This document shows, piece after piece, positions 46,628-58,135 of a stretch of 64,000 nucleotides of DNA. The notes under the pieces are model-generated. The model saw only the letters and a list, made by a program, of their open reading frames with translations. It was not told the origin of the DNA and ran no database searches. The position numbers and the translations under genes are program-made. Every line of letters starts with the position of its first letter. Position 1 is the stretch's first letter. Origin of the DNA: Begonia masoniana (Eukaryota > Streptophyta > Magnoliopsida > Cucurbitales > Begoniaceae); contig CM039508.1 of assembly GCA_022432975.1 (NCBI GenBank), forward strand, positions 15,561,549 through 15,625,548, given 5' to 3'.

Positions 46628-46637
46628 GGTTTTTATA
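46628..46637 (-). promoter_or_regulatory. TATA box for the MULE transposase gene
   Basis: On the minus strand CCCCCCTATAAAAACCCC lies just inside the last TIR palindrome, mirroring 37280-37287, about 360 bp upstream of the transposase ATG. Confidence 0.7.
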
Positions 46638-47090
46638 GGGGGGACGAGTACGGCCGGTCCAACTGGACTGGCCGTACTCGATCAGACACGAGTTTTGTTT
46701 TTTTGTGAAGTGAGTACGGCTGGTGCAAATGGACCAGCCGTACTCACCCACAAAAAAACAAAAACCCGTGACTTCAGTCACGGGTATTTGCGGTGCGAGT
46801 ACGGCCGGTCCATTTGGACCGGCCGTACTCGGCACTAGAGGACAAAAAACCCGTGACTGAAGTCACGGGTTTTAGCGGTGAGAGTACGGCTGGTCCAAAT
46901 GGACCGGCCGTACTCGGCGCTAGCGGACAAAAACCCGTGACTTTCGTCACGGGTTTTGACGGTGAGAGTACGGCCGGTCCAAATGGACCGGCCGTACTTG
47001 GCACTACAGGACAAAACCCGTGACAAAAGTCACGGGTTTTGCCCATAGGAGGACGGCTGGTCCTCCTATGGGCCGTACTCGGTCTCAAAT

Positions 47091-49153
47091 TGTAACGCCC
47101 CGAGTTATCTGAACCCGGCTCGTCACACAATGCCCATATATGACTAAGATTTCTACTATATATATTTTTTTTAAAAAAATAAACTTTAAAAACATTTAAA
47201 TATTTGCAGCGGAAATTATTTGAATCACAACGAAGTTATACAAAACTACGAAATGCTGTTGAATGGTTAAGAAACAATCGGCAATTTGAAAATTCTAGTT
47301 TAAACAGCGAAGTACCAGGGAAGTCGTAGTAGTCAAACACATCTGCCGATTGATAAAGTCAACGGAAGAAGCAGAAAACAACCAAAATAGGAGACTCCTG
47401 CCGACGGCGTTAGTCGAATGAGAAATAAAGGACATCTCTCGGTAGACTGCATCTACCGGTGACTAAACGACAAAACGCACTCAACATCTTCCGATGACGT
47501 CAGCACGCATCTGCCGATGAGTATACCGAGACATCATCCGATGGACTTAGACTCTACATCTTCCGATGACGTCAGCTCGTATCTGCCGATCACTAAACGT
47601 CAACGTTGTACCCACTCATACCGGTAGGGCAAATCCTACATCTTCCGATGACTATTCCTACGGCATCTTCCGATAGACAACAACAACATCCACCGATAGA
47701 CATCGTCTACTGGTAGAAAACAGAATACATTTCAACTACTCCTCACTGTACTCACACAACACTAGTTACAGAAAGGAATTCGTTTGCTTTTCCGAGACCA
47801 TTCAGAAATAGCTCAACCATGGCATTTACCAAAATCCAGTAATAAACATTTAAAACTCAACAGATTACAGTTAACCGAAGAAAAATCTCAAAACGTGTTC
47901 AAAGTATTGAAACCACTACTGTTATGGAGACTTAACATTTCTAAGTTTAAACACTGTCAACTAAACCTTCTCACCAACAGACATCAGTTAAGCCGCCCCA
48001 TCAGCTGCCAAATTGTTACAAAGATGCACTCCACAACCAGCCTAGTTCTCGGCAGACTCAGTAAACACACCTGCTATCACTTCTTCACCTACATCACAAA
48101 ACTCATCTATTAGCCTAATGCTAAGTAAGTAAAGCAATCAAGAAATGAAACAACAAAATATAAATTCCTAATATGCAATTTCTACTTTCTCAACTCAGTT
48201 GTTCATGCTTCGTTTCTGTTCAGATCCCCCTGTGAAATTGGGAGTTGGATCAACTCTCCCAAAGTGCATACATCCCTGTCTCATTAAGGGGCGGATTAAT
48301 TCCCTTAACAGTGAAACTGATTCCTCTGTTCAGATCTCGCTGTGAAATTGGGAGTTGGATCAACTCTCCCAAAGTGCATACATCCCTGTCTCATTAAGGG
48401 GCGGATTAGTTCCCTTAACAGTGAAACTGATTCTCATGACTGTTTCAATATGTTCAATCCTTACCATGCCAATCATGCTTTCAGATTCATTTTCGTATGT
48501 TTTAAAAAAAAACATGATGCATAGAATACAAATACACACAGATAATCATAATCCTAACGTTTTGTGATGTAGGCCCGAAGGCACAAGCAAACTTCACTTA
48601 CCTGGTCTCCTGAAAAAACTTGGTTGCAAGCTACTTCGGATATTACTCAAACCTAAAACCATAGACAAAGCAAACATTAAGTTTCTTCTAATCTTCATTC
48701 TAAACCACTAGAAATCTAAGGGAAACTGATTTGGGAACTCTAGTCATGGTGCATTCCCGATTTCAACTCATAAACCGAAACTAGCACTCGCATACCGCAT
48801 TCTCAAAACTTCATTTATCAACCCTCCTACCAACGATAGTTACAATGTAGCAAGAAATAGAAGCAAAACTCACCTAGTTCAGAGGAAATCGCTGGAAGAA
48901 TCGAAGAGGATCTCCTATCGCGCTCTGCTAAGCTGAGGGGCTGAGGGTGGAAGAGGAAATGAAATGAAACAGTGGCGGCTACTTCATTAACACTTCCCTT
49001 AAATACGTTATCCATTTCTTCCAAATTGCTAATTACTCTTTTGTCCTTGCATAGTTATTAATTAACCCTATCACTTTCTTTCCAAAATTTACACAACAGC
49101 TAATACATCCTATGGGATAATTTAAATGTGGCTTAATAGAACCGAGTGTTACA
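47091..49153 (+). mobile_element. Solo LTR (Gypsy-type, 2.06 kb) in the MULE right TIR, CAAAT duplication
   Basis: Starts TGTAACGCCCCGAGTT, ends ACCGAGTGTTACA, and is flanked by CAAAT (47086-47090 and 49154-49158). It shares organisation with the LTR at 60132: C(A/C)TCTTCCG(A/G)TG repeats near 47440-47730, the text ACAAAACTCATCTATTAGCC, and a roughly 110-bp repeat starting GATC(C/T)C(C/G)CTGTGAAATTGG (two copies, about 48223-48440). Two TGACGTCA sites lie at 47495 and 47567. It inserted after the MULE, so it dates the MULE as older. Confidence 0.92.
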
Positions 49154-49372
49154 CAAATATTTGCAAAAATTTGCAAATTGAGTCAAGTACGGCCGGTCCA
49201 GATGGACCGGCCGTACTCGGAGAGGGAGTACGTACTCCTCACCCCCCCTGCCGGGTTTAAACCGAGTGTTTTCAATAGTTGGAGGTGTTTTTCGATGAAC
49301 AGTAATTTTTAGAGGTTTTTTTACTGTTGACCGTTAGTTCAGGGTTTTTTTTAAAAAAAACCCTAATTTATT

Positions 49373-50126
49373 TCTATCTCCTCCACGTAGGATGGGTGTT
49401 ATTACAAATCAAGGGCTTTGGGTTATCGGTGGGTGAAGCATTATTACGAGGAAGGAAAGCATTGGATTCTCCCCCTTTACTACTTTTCATGCTTCTCCAA
49501 CTCCAATGGCAAGATCATCATTTCTCCTCCTACCAAAAGTAATGTTTAATGCAAGTCTTATAATTTCTCAACTCTCTAATATATTTAAAATCTTTATTTA
49601 ATAAATCTTAAAACTTCCATATATAATTTTGAAACTTGTCAATACAAATCAAATTCTAACCATAATTAAATCTGATTCCTTCTAAACATTGAAAATCATT
49701 AAGTAAAAAATAAAAAAATAAAACGAAATAGAATTTGAAAAATTGATACACCTCCCCAGTCGGGGAATTAATTACTAGTAATTAATATTAAGTACTATTA
49801 ATCGAAGTAAAATCATCGCCACTCCCAATGATAATTTGTTATCCTGGCCACGTGGTGAGCAAAAGAGAGGGCCTGCTGATTGGATTTTAATTGACAGTCA
49901 CCATTGATAGTTTGGTCAAAGTCCAAGTTCAGAGAGGGCCCTGCTGATTGGATTTTAATTGACAGTCACCATTGATAGTTTGGTCAAAGTCCAAGTTCAA
50001 AGGATATTTAAGTAATTTCGCTACAGCGTTTTTCTTCTTGGGGTTTGATTCTGTTGAGAGCAAGCAAGCAAGCTCTGTTGTTTCTGAAATCCCAAAGGGA
50101 GTCGCGGGAGAGAGAGAGAGAGGGAG
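49373..50126. other. Spacer with a 66-bp tandem duplication
   Basis: A 66-bp unit starting GAGAGGGCCTGCTGATTGGA is present at 49865 and 49931, differing by one inserted C. The last 100 bp before 50127 look like a 5' leader (GAGAGAGAGAGAGAGGGAG before the ATG), presumably that of the following gene fragment. Confidence 0.6.
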
Positions 50127-50213
50127 ATGGGGAGGGCATTTGTTTATATGATTCTTGGAGGAGTAGCGGCTGGCTATGCTACTCTTGAATTCTTCAAGAG
50201 GGGACTCTCCCAC
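50127..50213 (+). pseudogene. N-terminal fragment of monodehydroascorbate reductase
   Basis: MGRAFVYMILGGVAAGYATL, then EFFKRGLSHGE, corresponds to the start of peroxisomal/cytosolic monodehydroascorbate reductase ('MGRAFVYVILGGGVAAGYAALEF.KRG.SHGE'), the FAD enzyme that regenerates ascorbate. One Gly codon of the GGGVAAG dinucleotide-binding loop is missing. After HGE the frame runs into unrelated sequence, and the expected 'LCIISEEPVAPYERPALSK' is absent. About 29 codons with an intact-looking leader survive. Confidence 0.7.
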
Positions 50214-51737
50214 GGTGAACACTGGAATAGACTTCCAGTGTTACTTACCCTAATTTTTCAGTCCAGAGGAGTAGCTACTCGAGAGCCATGGATAGTTTGT
50301 CGTTTAACATCAGTGGAAGATTTGAAGAAATCTTGGAGTTTTATGGTGCAATAACGGTTACTTCTAATTATTAATTGCTATATTTTAATTACTTCTAACA
50401 CTTTCAATTCTGTGTTTACTTTCAGATGTTTTATTCACCTCTGTGCATCCCTCTCTTTCTCTCTCGAGAATTTCAAACTGCAGTCGCCCAACGTTTCCAT
50501 CTTTGTTTCTGTTTCTCTCTCTATCTTTCTTCGAGGCCATTTTTGATTATCTTCCTCTGATCCAACGATATTATTTCAATTGGTTGCTTTTATTGAGATG
50601 GAGTTGCAATCTATCCGGGTAGCTGTTAATATTAGACCATTGATAACACGGGAGCTTCTCGATGGATGTACGGAGTGCATCACCATTGTTGAGGGAGAAC
50701 CTCGGGTAAGTTCATCTATTTTAAATTTTTGTTTCTTTATTGGTTCGATTGTGAATAAGTCGATTTTTCTTCTTCTTGTTTATTATGTATTATTATGTAG
50801 AATAGTGTGTTTATGATCATTAGGAGTTTATGAAATAATCTTATTCGGTAAAACTTAGAGTTAAAAAGGTGTCGCCTAAAATACTTAATTATAGTAAATT
50901 GATTGAAATAAAAAATTTCTTAATTAATTTAATTTAAAAATGACATGAAGTAAGAGTTAGTTTACTATAACTACATAATTTGAATGATATGAATAGATTG
51001 CGTAAATAAAAACTTGTTAGATGATTTATTTTTATTGAATTTAATAACAAAACTAAATTAAAGTAATATTTAAAAAATAAAAACAAACGAGGTTTATGAG
51101 AAAATTAAACTGTATCACTAAAATGAAATAAACCTATTTTTAATTTGCCCTTTTCGAATTAAACTTGTTAGGTGATTTCTGACAAATTCTTCTTGTGGTC
51201 CCTAGAGATACTAAAAATGAAATTATAGATGCATATATTGTAAAGTTTCACACATGGCCCATTATGACCAAGATTAAACTTGTAACAAGCATGTGTGCCT
51301 CCTATGATTTATAGCATTCTCTAATTTATTGTTGTGAGTAGGAAGTAGTACCTAAGATATGGATTCCCAGATTTACATGTCATTGTCATCTGTGTGTTAC
51401 AATCCTATATGTTGATGACAACAAATTACTTTCTCAATTATTGGATTTTGTATTCCTTAGTGTTACAACATATTACAGTAAAATACAATTTATGATTATC
51501 TTGTCTGTTTTGACTCCAAAAAATAAATATGGATGTATTAAATAATAATTTAATTGCTCATTTTTGAAGATGATATAGTCCACTATTACAACTTCGGTGA
51601 AATTATAGATTCACGTGCACTATTGTTGTTGAAGATTTTTTCGGTGAAGTGATGCCTTCTGGTTTATGATTCAAGAATTGGTCTTGAAAAAATTTGCCCT
51701 ATTATGATGCTTCAAAACATCAATTCTACTTTTAAAT

Positions 51738-52889
51738 AATATTTTTTATTTAATACAATTTATTATTATGTAGAATAGTGTGTTTATTCAATAAAATACT
51801 AAAATTAATTGTTTAATATGTTAAAAGTTTCCAATTGAGAGACAGCACATTTGCTTTAACTGTTTTTGTTATTGGCATTAACAATAGGTGGTTATTGGCT
51901 TTCATGCATTCACTTATAATTACGTGTATGGTAACACCGGATCAACTCCCTCAACCATTTATGAAGATTGTGTTGCTCCACTTGTTGATGCTTTTTTCCA
52001 AGGCTATAATGCAACTGTTCTTGCTTATGGCCAGGTAGACGATGATTTAATTTTTCTTAATTTTTATTTTCTCTTTTTCTCTATATCTTGGATTTCTCTG
52101 TCTTCATTCCTGCACTTAATATCATGAAAATTGTTGCACTAGACTGGTTATGGAAAAACTCACATGATGAGTACCAATTACGATAGAGATAATAGCAAGT
52201 ATGAAATTATCCCAAAAGTAATGGATCATATATAAAAGAGTCGAGGCAATGAGAAATTCAGTGGAGTTTTTGATCAAAGTATCATTTATTCGACGTAACA
52301 AAATGTTTCATTTCTACTAATAATATTTTTATTTAATACAATTTATTATTATGTAGAATAGTGTGTTTATTCAATAAAATACTAAAATTAATTGTTTAAT
52401 ATGTTAAAAGTTTCCAATTGAGAGACCAGCACATTGCTTTAACTGTTTTGTTATTGGCATTAAAAATAGGTGGTATTGGCTTTCATGCATTCACTTATAA
52501 TTACGTGTATGGTAACACCGGATCAACTCCCTCAACCATTTATGAAGATTGTGTTGCTCCACTTGTTGATGCTTTTTTCCAAGGCTATAATGCAACTGTT
52601 CTTGCTTATGGCCAGGTAGACGATGATTTAATTTTTCTTAATTTTTATTTTCTCTTTTTCTCTATATCTTGGATTTCTCTGTCTTCATTCCTGCACTTAA
52701 TATCATGAAATTGTTGCACTAGACTGGTTATGGAAAAACTCACATGATGAGTACCAATTACGATAGAGATAATAGCAAGTATGAAATTATCCCAAAAGTA
52801 ATGGATCATATATATAAAAGAGTCGAGGCAATGAGAAATTCAGTGGAGTTTTTGATCAAAGTATCATTTATCGACGTAACAAAATGTTC
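51738..52889 (+). repeat. Tandem duplication of kinesin exons 2 and 3
   Basis: About 570 bp (51738-52305) is repeated at 52319-52889, including intron flanks. Copy 1 has intact exon 2 but lost 2 bp in CATATATATAAAAG (stop in exon 3) and gained a T before CGACGTAAC. Copy 2 has intact exon 3 but lost one T at the start of exon 2 (GTGGTATTGG for GTGGTTATTGG). Confidence 0.88.
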
Positions 52890-54346
52890 TCATTGACTTA
52901 TTATATGCTTTATTTTTTCTTTTACCCACGCATTTCTCATGGAAAATTCTAAATGACAGATGTTGAAGGATGAAATATTTGATTTACTTAATTCAAATAC
53001 ATCAGCTATATCCAAAGGTGAAGGGGTTCTTCGTCAACCCTTTGTGCCCGTGCAAATCATAGAAACAGTAAGTGGAAGGATAACACTATCAAGTGTTATT
53101 GAGGCTGAAGTTAGAACCAAAGAAGAGATGGCCTCATACTTGTCGCGAGGCTCTTTATCTCGCGCAACAGCCAGTACCAACATGAATAGTCAGTCAAGAT
53201 TTGGATTACACGCTTTTCGTTGCTTCTTGTTGCCTTTTCTTTGTTCAAGTGGTATTATAAGATTTAGAATCATTGAATTTGTAGTCAACTTCTGTTATTT
53301 ATAGTGAGCACCTTGTATTATGATTGAGTTTTTTTGTTCTCACATTTGATTGAGAAACGTGTTTATGTGCTTTACAGTCGATCACATGCTATATTTACAA
53401 TTAGCATGGAGCAAAAGAAAAGCGTTGGCAGCTTATCTGGTATATCTCATGATGATACAAGTGATGTACTATGTGCAAAACTCCATTTGGTGGATCTAGC
53501 TGGTTCAGAACAAGCAAAACAATCAGGTGCTAATGACTTGCGTTATAAAGAAGGTAAAGTTGACCATTTTTACATTTCTTTCATGTTTAAAGAATGATTT
53601 GCATTTTTAAAAAATTATTCTTATGATGTATCAAATTTTAAAATGTACTTGTACCTTTTTTGTTATTGCCTTAGGAATTCATATCAACAAGAGTTTGTTG
53701 GCCCTTGGCAATGTTATAAGTGCATTGGGAGATAAGCAAAAAAAAAGGAGGCCATGTACCTTATCGAGATAGCAAGTTAACTCGTTTATTACAGGCATGA
53801 TGCCTATTTAAAATTATGGAATTCTTTGATTTTTTGTTCTTTAAATTATTTGTTCGGCTTTCACATATGTGCATTTTGAAGAGGCTTTATTTATTCTCAT
53901 CAGTAAGTAATACTTATGCTCAGCAATGTTAATAGAAATGATTGATCAATGCTGAGATTTTTTTTTTTTTGTAATTCTGTTTTATGTAAGAATTTTAGTA
54001 TATTATGTTATCGAATGCATATAATTATTACTTCAATCTGATGAAAAATTATAATTGAAGCACCAAACTCTTTTTTGAGAAGTGTTTTCAATATGTTTAT
54101 TTTATATGTGAGTAGTGATTGCTTTTAATTTGATAATTTCGTTGTTTTTGTCTAGGATTCTTTGGGGGGAGACAGTAAAACCGTCATGATTGGTACAATT
54201 TCACAATCTTCAACAATAAATTTTTTTCTTCATCTTTTTTTATCAACCACTGATGTTATTTGCATATCATAGCATGTGTTAGTCCTGCTCACATAAATGT
54301 TGAGGAGACATTGAATACTTTGAAATATGCAAATCGTGCTTGTAAT

Positions 54347-54564
54347 TGTAAAATCTGCAAAATTTTTGTGAATAAAATTTTTTAAATAAATTTTTTTACG
54401 AATTTTAAGTGTAAATTAGAAACTGTAAATCAATTAAATTAAAAGAATTAAAATAAAATAGTGAAATTGAAATAAAATAAAAAAATAAAAAAATAAAATA
54501 GAATATTAAAACAATAGGTTTTCAAATAGAAAACCTTATTGTTTTATTGCGTCGGCAGAACAAA

Positions 54565-54622
<58 letters not shown>

Positions 54623-56927
54623 AGAGAGAGAGAGAGGGGGGGGGGGGGGGGGGGGGGGGGGGGAAGAGACGCCGCTACGCAAGGAGAGGAGATCCGACGC
54701 CGAAGTTGTCTCCGTTCGGTGAAGTTTTGGTATCAAACTCTTCGTCTCAAAGAGTAGAGTAACCTTAGTGAAGGACTTTTTCGGAGGTAGGCTTTCGTTC
54801 GCTCGATTTTTACATTTGAAGTGTTCGGTTTTTAGAGAATCTTAGATCTGAAATTTGGAGGTCGATTGTTGGTGTTTTTAACACGATTCGGCCAGAATAG
54901 AGGTGATGATGCATTGGGGAGAGTTTTCGGCGAGGAAATAGTCGGAAAAAAACGTGTTTCTTGATCGTGAAAACTTGTCGGCGTTCGGCCGTCGCTGGCT
55001 GAGTCAACTCGAGCCCGTGAGCCGAGTTTTGTTCGGGCTGGGTCAAGCTTGACCTAAGAGCCCAGTGGGCCGGGTCAGCCCGACTCGGGCTGGGTTTGAC
55101 CCAAGCCCAATTGGGCCAGGTTTGATCAGGCCATACAGAATTGGGTAGGGCCGATCCGACCCAAACCATTTCCGACCTGAACCGGTCCGACTCGACCAGT
55201 TTGGATCCAAACTGGTCCAATCCGACCCAAACCGGTTAGTCAATGTCAACTATTGACTTTTGACCGTTGACTTTGAGCGACCTTTGACTTTGACCAAATG
55301 TTGACTTTTGACCAAAAAGTCAACTCGAGTCGTTTTGGTCCGTTTTTGCCATAGTTCGCAGTTTATATCGTTTATCAACCCAATTGGATCTTAATGGGTT
55401 CCCTCCCTTTTTTTGACTTTCAGATTCAGAGGATTTTGCAGACCTCGAGACGATTCCCGAGGACACACGGACCACCGAAATTAGGACTCGCCTCGGGTAT
55501 GGGTTATTATATTTTCTGCGATATACCTACATAACATGCATATATGTATTATTTTGGTGAATTACTCCTGATATTGATGTCGGTTGTTTTAAAAACATGA
55601 GCATATTGCATTAAATAGGCATGTATACTTTTGTCTTGATTTGATTGCCTACTGCCATGTTTTCTTGTCCCGTCGACGGGTTTGAGTTGAGATTGATCAT
55701 CATACTATGTTGTTGTGTTTTATTGTGGATTAGTTTTCTGATGCATTGCATAGTTTTCTGTATTGCCATTTGGAGCTGATTCTGGAGGTAATCGTTTGAC
55801 ACTCTTAGCGGGGCCCAGCTAAGAGTAGCAAGGGATTTTTCCCAGATGCACCCGTGTTTGAAGGTTGTCGTGGTACTCCCCACACTTGTTTGGATAGGGC
55901 TCCGGGATGAGTGGTTGTTGATTCCCTCCGGGTTGAGTTCCCTCTGGTTAAACTCCTTGCATGTGGAGCTCTGGACTCGAAGCTTTGGCTAGCCCTAGGT
56001 TCTGAGCTATGCTAGCCCTGTTACCTGACCTGATCAATGTCTGTTCGTTGTTACCCCCGGTATGATAAGTCCCTTGTGCGGTGTTCCCAAGGGCTCAGGG
56101 TAGAGTGATCGTTGATTCCCTCCTGGTGAGCTACCGTGTGATCCACGAGGTCCAGGGTATGCCGACTGATCGAGAGTGATCGTTGATTCCCTCCTGGTGA
56201 GCTACCGTGTGATCTACGAGGCCCAGGGTATGCCGATCGATCGAGAGTGATCGTTGATTCCCTCCTGGTGACCTACTGTGTGATCCACGAGACCCAGGGT
56301 ATGCCGACCATGATTCTCCTGATGGTTGACTATATCTCTTCTTCTTATGAGTTTTTGTCTAATGTTATTGCTACCTTTCTATGTGTGGTGTGTTTCGGTA
56401 GATCATTGTGGGGTCTCCTTTTTCACTGTGCACTTGACTATGTAGTACGGTATGGATAGTGAGGGTGTAGTTTGTATATACTTTATTTTAAAAGTTAGCC
56501 CGATTGATCTATCTAAAAATGAATAGAGATTTAATAACGTAGAATTGGTTTTGAGAGTTGATACTCATTTATTGATATTATAAATGGCATGCATTATAAC
56601 ATGAGTGGTGGGAATAACATCCCATACTGAGTTTGTCACTTACCCCAACGACTTCCCCCTCTACAGGTAAAGGAAGGAGGAAGCAGAAGTGAATTAGATC
56701 GGCACCAACCGCTTAGGAGCTACCTTTATTTCTGTTTCGTTAATTCGTGAAATGTAAGAACATATTCGAGATTGTACTGTACTTTGACATGTAATTATAT
56801 TCATTTATCTTGTATTTTTATTATTGCTTGTATTCTCACATTTGTTTAGCTCAGAGGTCATGGATCGATCATAAATCTTCCGCACAAAGCCTTAGGTTAG
56901 ACGGTGGACCTTTTTTGGGGTGTGACA
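54347..56927 (+). mobile_element. Solo LTR (Gypsy-type, 2.58 kb) in kinesin exon 8, GTAAT duplication
   Basis: Starts TGTAAAATCTGC and ends GGGGTGTGACA, between GTAAT copies at 54342-54346 and 56928-56932. Removing it restores the kinesin text NRA|NIQNKAIV. It contains a GA microsatellite (about 54570-54615), a run of about 28 G (54636-54663), GACTTTGACC-type repeats (about 55250-55320), and a roughly 75-bp repeat GTGATCGTTGATTCCCTCCT (about 56106, 56177, 56247). No internal region. It is a different family from the LTRs at 15209, 47091 and 60132. Confidence 0.9.
56106..56302 (+). repeat. Roughly 70-bp tandem repeat (about three copies) in the LTR
   Basis: Copies start GTGATCGTTGATTCCCTCCT near 56106, 56177 and 56247, each ending CCAGGGTATGCCGA followed by a GATCGAGA-type link. 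Confidence 0.85.
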
Positions 56928-58135
56928 GTAATATTCAAAACAAGGCAATTGTAAGAAATTTTGTCCAATATGTTTTGCTTTATAAAATTATCTGTTTTCT
57001 CTTGATGTCCTCACTATTTTAAATTTTATTCTACAGGTTAACCGTAATCCTACGGCAACTCAAATTCAAAAAATGAAGAGCCAAATTGATCAATTGCAAT
57101 TTGAGCTTCGATTGTATCGTCATGACGTAGGTGCACCATATGAGGAACTTCAGGTTTATTACCATATGCGGTTTGTCTTACATAAATTTCTCTCTTTACT
57201 TTATTGAAGGCTGAAATGAAGCGGCTTACTGGTGGCAATGCATCTTACGAGAAAAAAGTTCAAGAGTTTGAAATAGAGAAAAAGACTTTACAGGTTAAAT
57301 TGATGCCAAAATTCTTTTTTGATTGAATGACTTTCGAATATTAATTTTTATGTGATTTGCAGCGAGAAATCGAGGTACTTAGATGTAATATTTTTAATAT
57401 CTTGACCGAGATAAAATTGTTTTTATATTGTGGGCTCATTAGTTTGCTGCTTATGTTTCTGAATTGAAAAAGAATGAAGATGCTCAATCTCAATTAGTGA
57501 GACAAAAGCAAAAGATTGATGAAGTTGCAAAGAGATTGCTGGATCAGATCCAATTAATAAAGTCTCAAAAGGTTTGATTATATCCTTAATGGAAAGGGAT
57601 TTTCTAGAATGTTTCTTATAGTTATTCGTTGGTAACAATTTAATTTCTTCACTTTAGGTTCTACTGCAGCATAAGATTAAACAAGAGTATGAGCAATTTC
57701 GGTTATGGAAGGCTTCATTATAAAAAGAAGTGCTCCAGGTGCTCACTTTATTTGATAATAATTTGGTAATCTGTCATGTATACAAATATTTTATCGATAA
57801 AGGTAATGCATTTTAATTTTGAAGTATAGTAGCTATTGATCTGAAGATTTTCTATTGATAGTTCTTATCAATTTTAATCGGCCAAAAGTGGTCAAATTAT
57901 TTATATGGAAATAATCTAATTCATCATCTAGCTAAAACATTGTTAGGATGAATTTTTGTGACGTTATAAGTTTTTTCACTTAACTACATTTTTTTAAGAG
58001 AAAATGGTGGATAGTAATCATGTTTTATTTTCTTTCATTAACTAATGTCTTAGATCAGATTAATGAACACCCGTTTGATTTAATGTGTTGGTGCAGAATT
58101 CAAGCTTAAAGAATTACTCCGTGAATAGGTCAATG

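Larger units (their letters stand above)
36634..49363. mobile_element. MuDR-like MULE with captured host gene fragments
   Basis: Ends GGGTTTTTTTT...AAAAAAAACCC are flanked by an exact 9-bp duplication TAATTTATT (36625-36633 and 49364-49372), the Mutator hallmark. TIRs of about 650 bp match end to end once the nested solo LTR (47091-49153) is discounted; the element proper is about 10.7 kb. Two genes converge from the TIRs: a plant-transposon ORF on + (38085-39748) and a two-exon MULE transposase on - (46272-44124). Between them lie a third, internal MULE end (39918), long inverted repeats, and captured X8/PDCB and FRIGIDA-like fragments. The transposase frame is intact. Whether the element is still mobile cannot be told from sequence. 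Confidence 0.9.
46628..49363 (-). repeat. Right terminal inverted repeat of the MULE, split by a solo LTR
   Basis: 46628-47090 plus 49159-49363 is the inverted copy of 36634-37285, with the same alternating P1 (about 46645, 46793, 46877, 46963, 49189) and P2 (about 46762, 46847, 46931, 47014) palindromes and a variant P1 at about 46710. The break GGTCTCAAAT | CAAATATTTGCAAAAA lies in text that is continuous in the left TIR (36823-36852 reversed). Confidence 0.88.
50598..58135 (+). pseudogene. Kinesin-4 (FRA1/KIN4-type) pseudogene
   Basis: Exon remnants: 50598-50705 (VRPL-like RVAVNIRPLITRELLDGCTE), 51888-52034 (GFHAFTYNYVYGNTGSTPST, AYGQ), 52143 onward (TGYGKT P-loop), 52960-53198, 53378-53553 ([14 protein letters not shown], switch [11 protein letters not shown]), 53675-53794 (GIHINKSLLALGNVISALGD), 54156-54192, 54273-54346 plus 56933-56950 (ETLNTLKYANRA|NIQNKAIV), then coiled coil from 57037 (NRNPTATQIQKMKSQIDQL) to about 57723, and KLKELLRE* near 58110. 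Lesions: duplicated exons 2-3, donor GT changed to AT at 53199, an extra A in the run at 53738, a solo LTR inside exon 8, a stop at 57721, and missing mid-stalk and tail exons. FRA1-type kinesin-4s carry cell-wall cargo along cortical microtubules. This copy cannot make a motor. Confidence 0.9.

Noticed and set aside
54536..54762. RE/ER-repeat and SP-rich frames
   Set aside because: Translations of the GA microsatellite and poly-G in the LTR.
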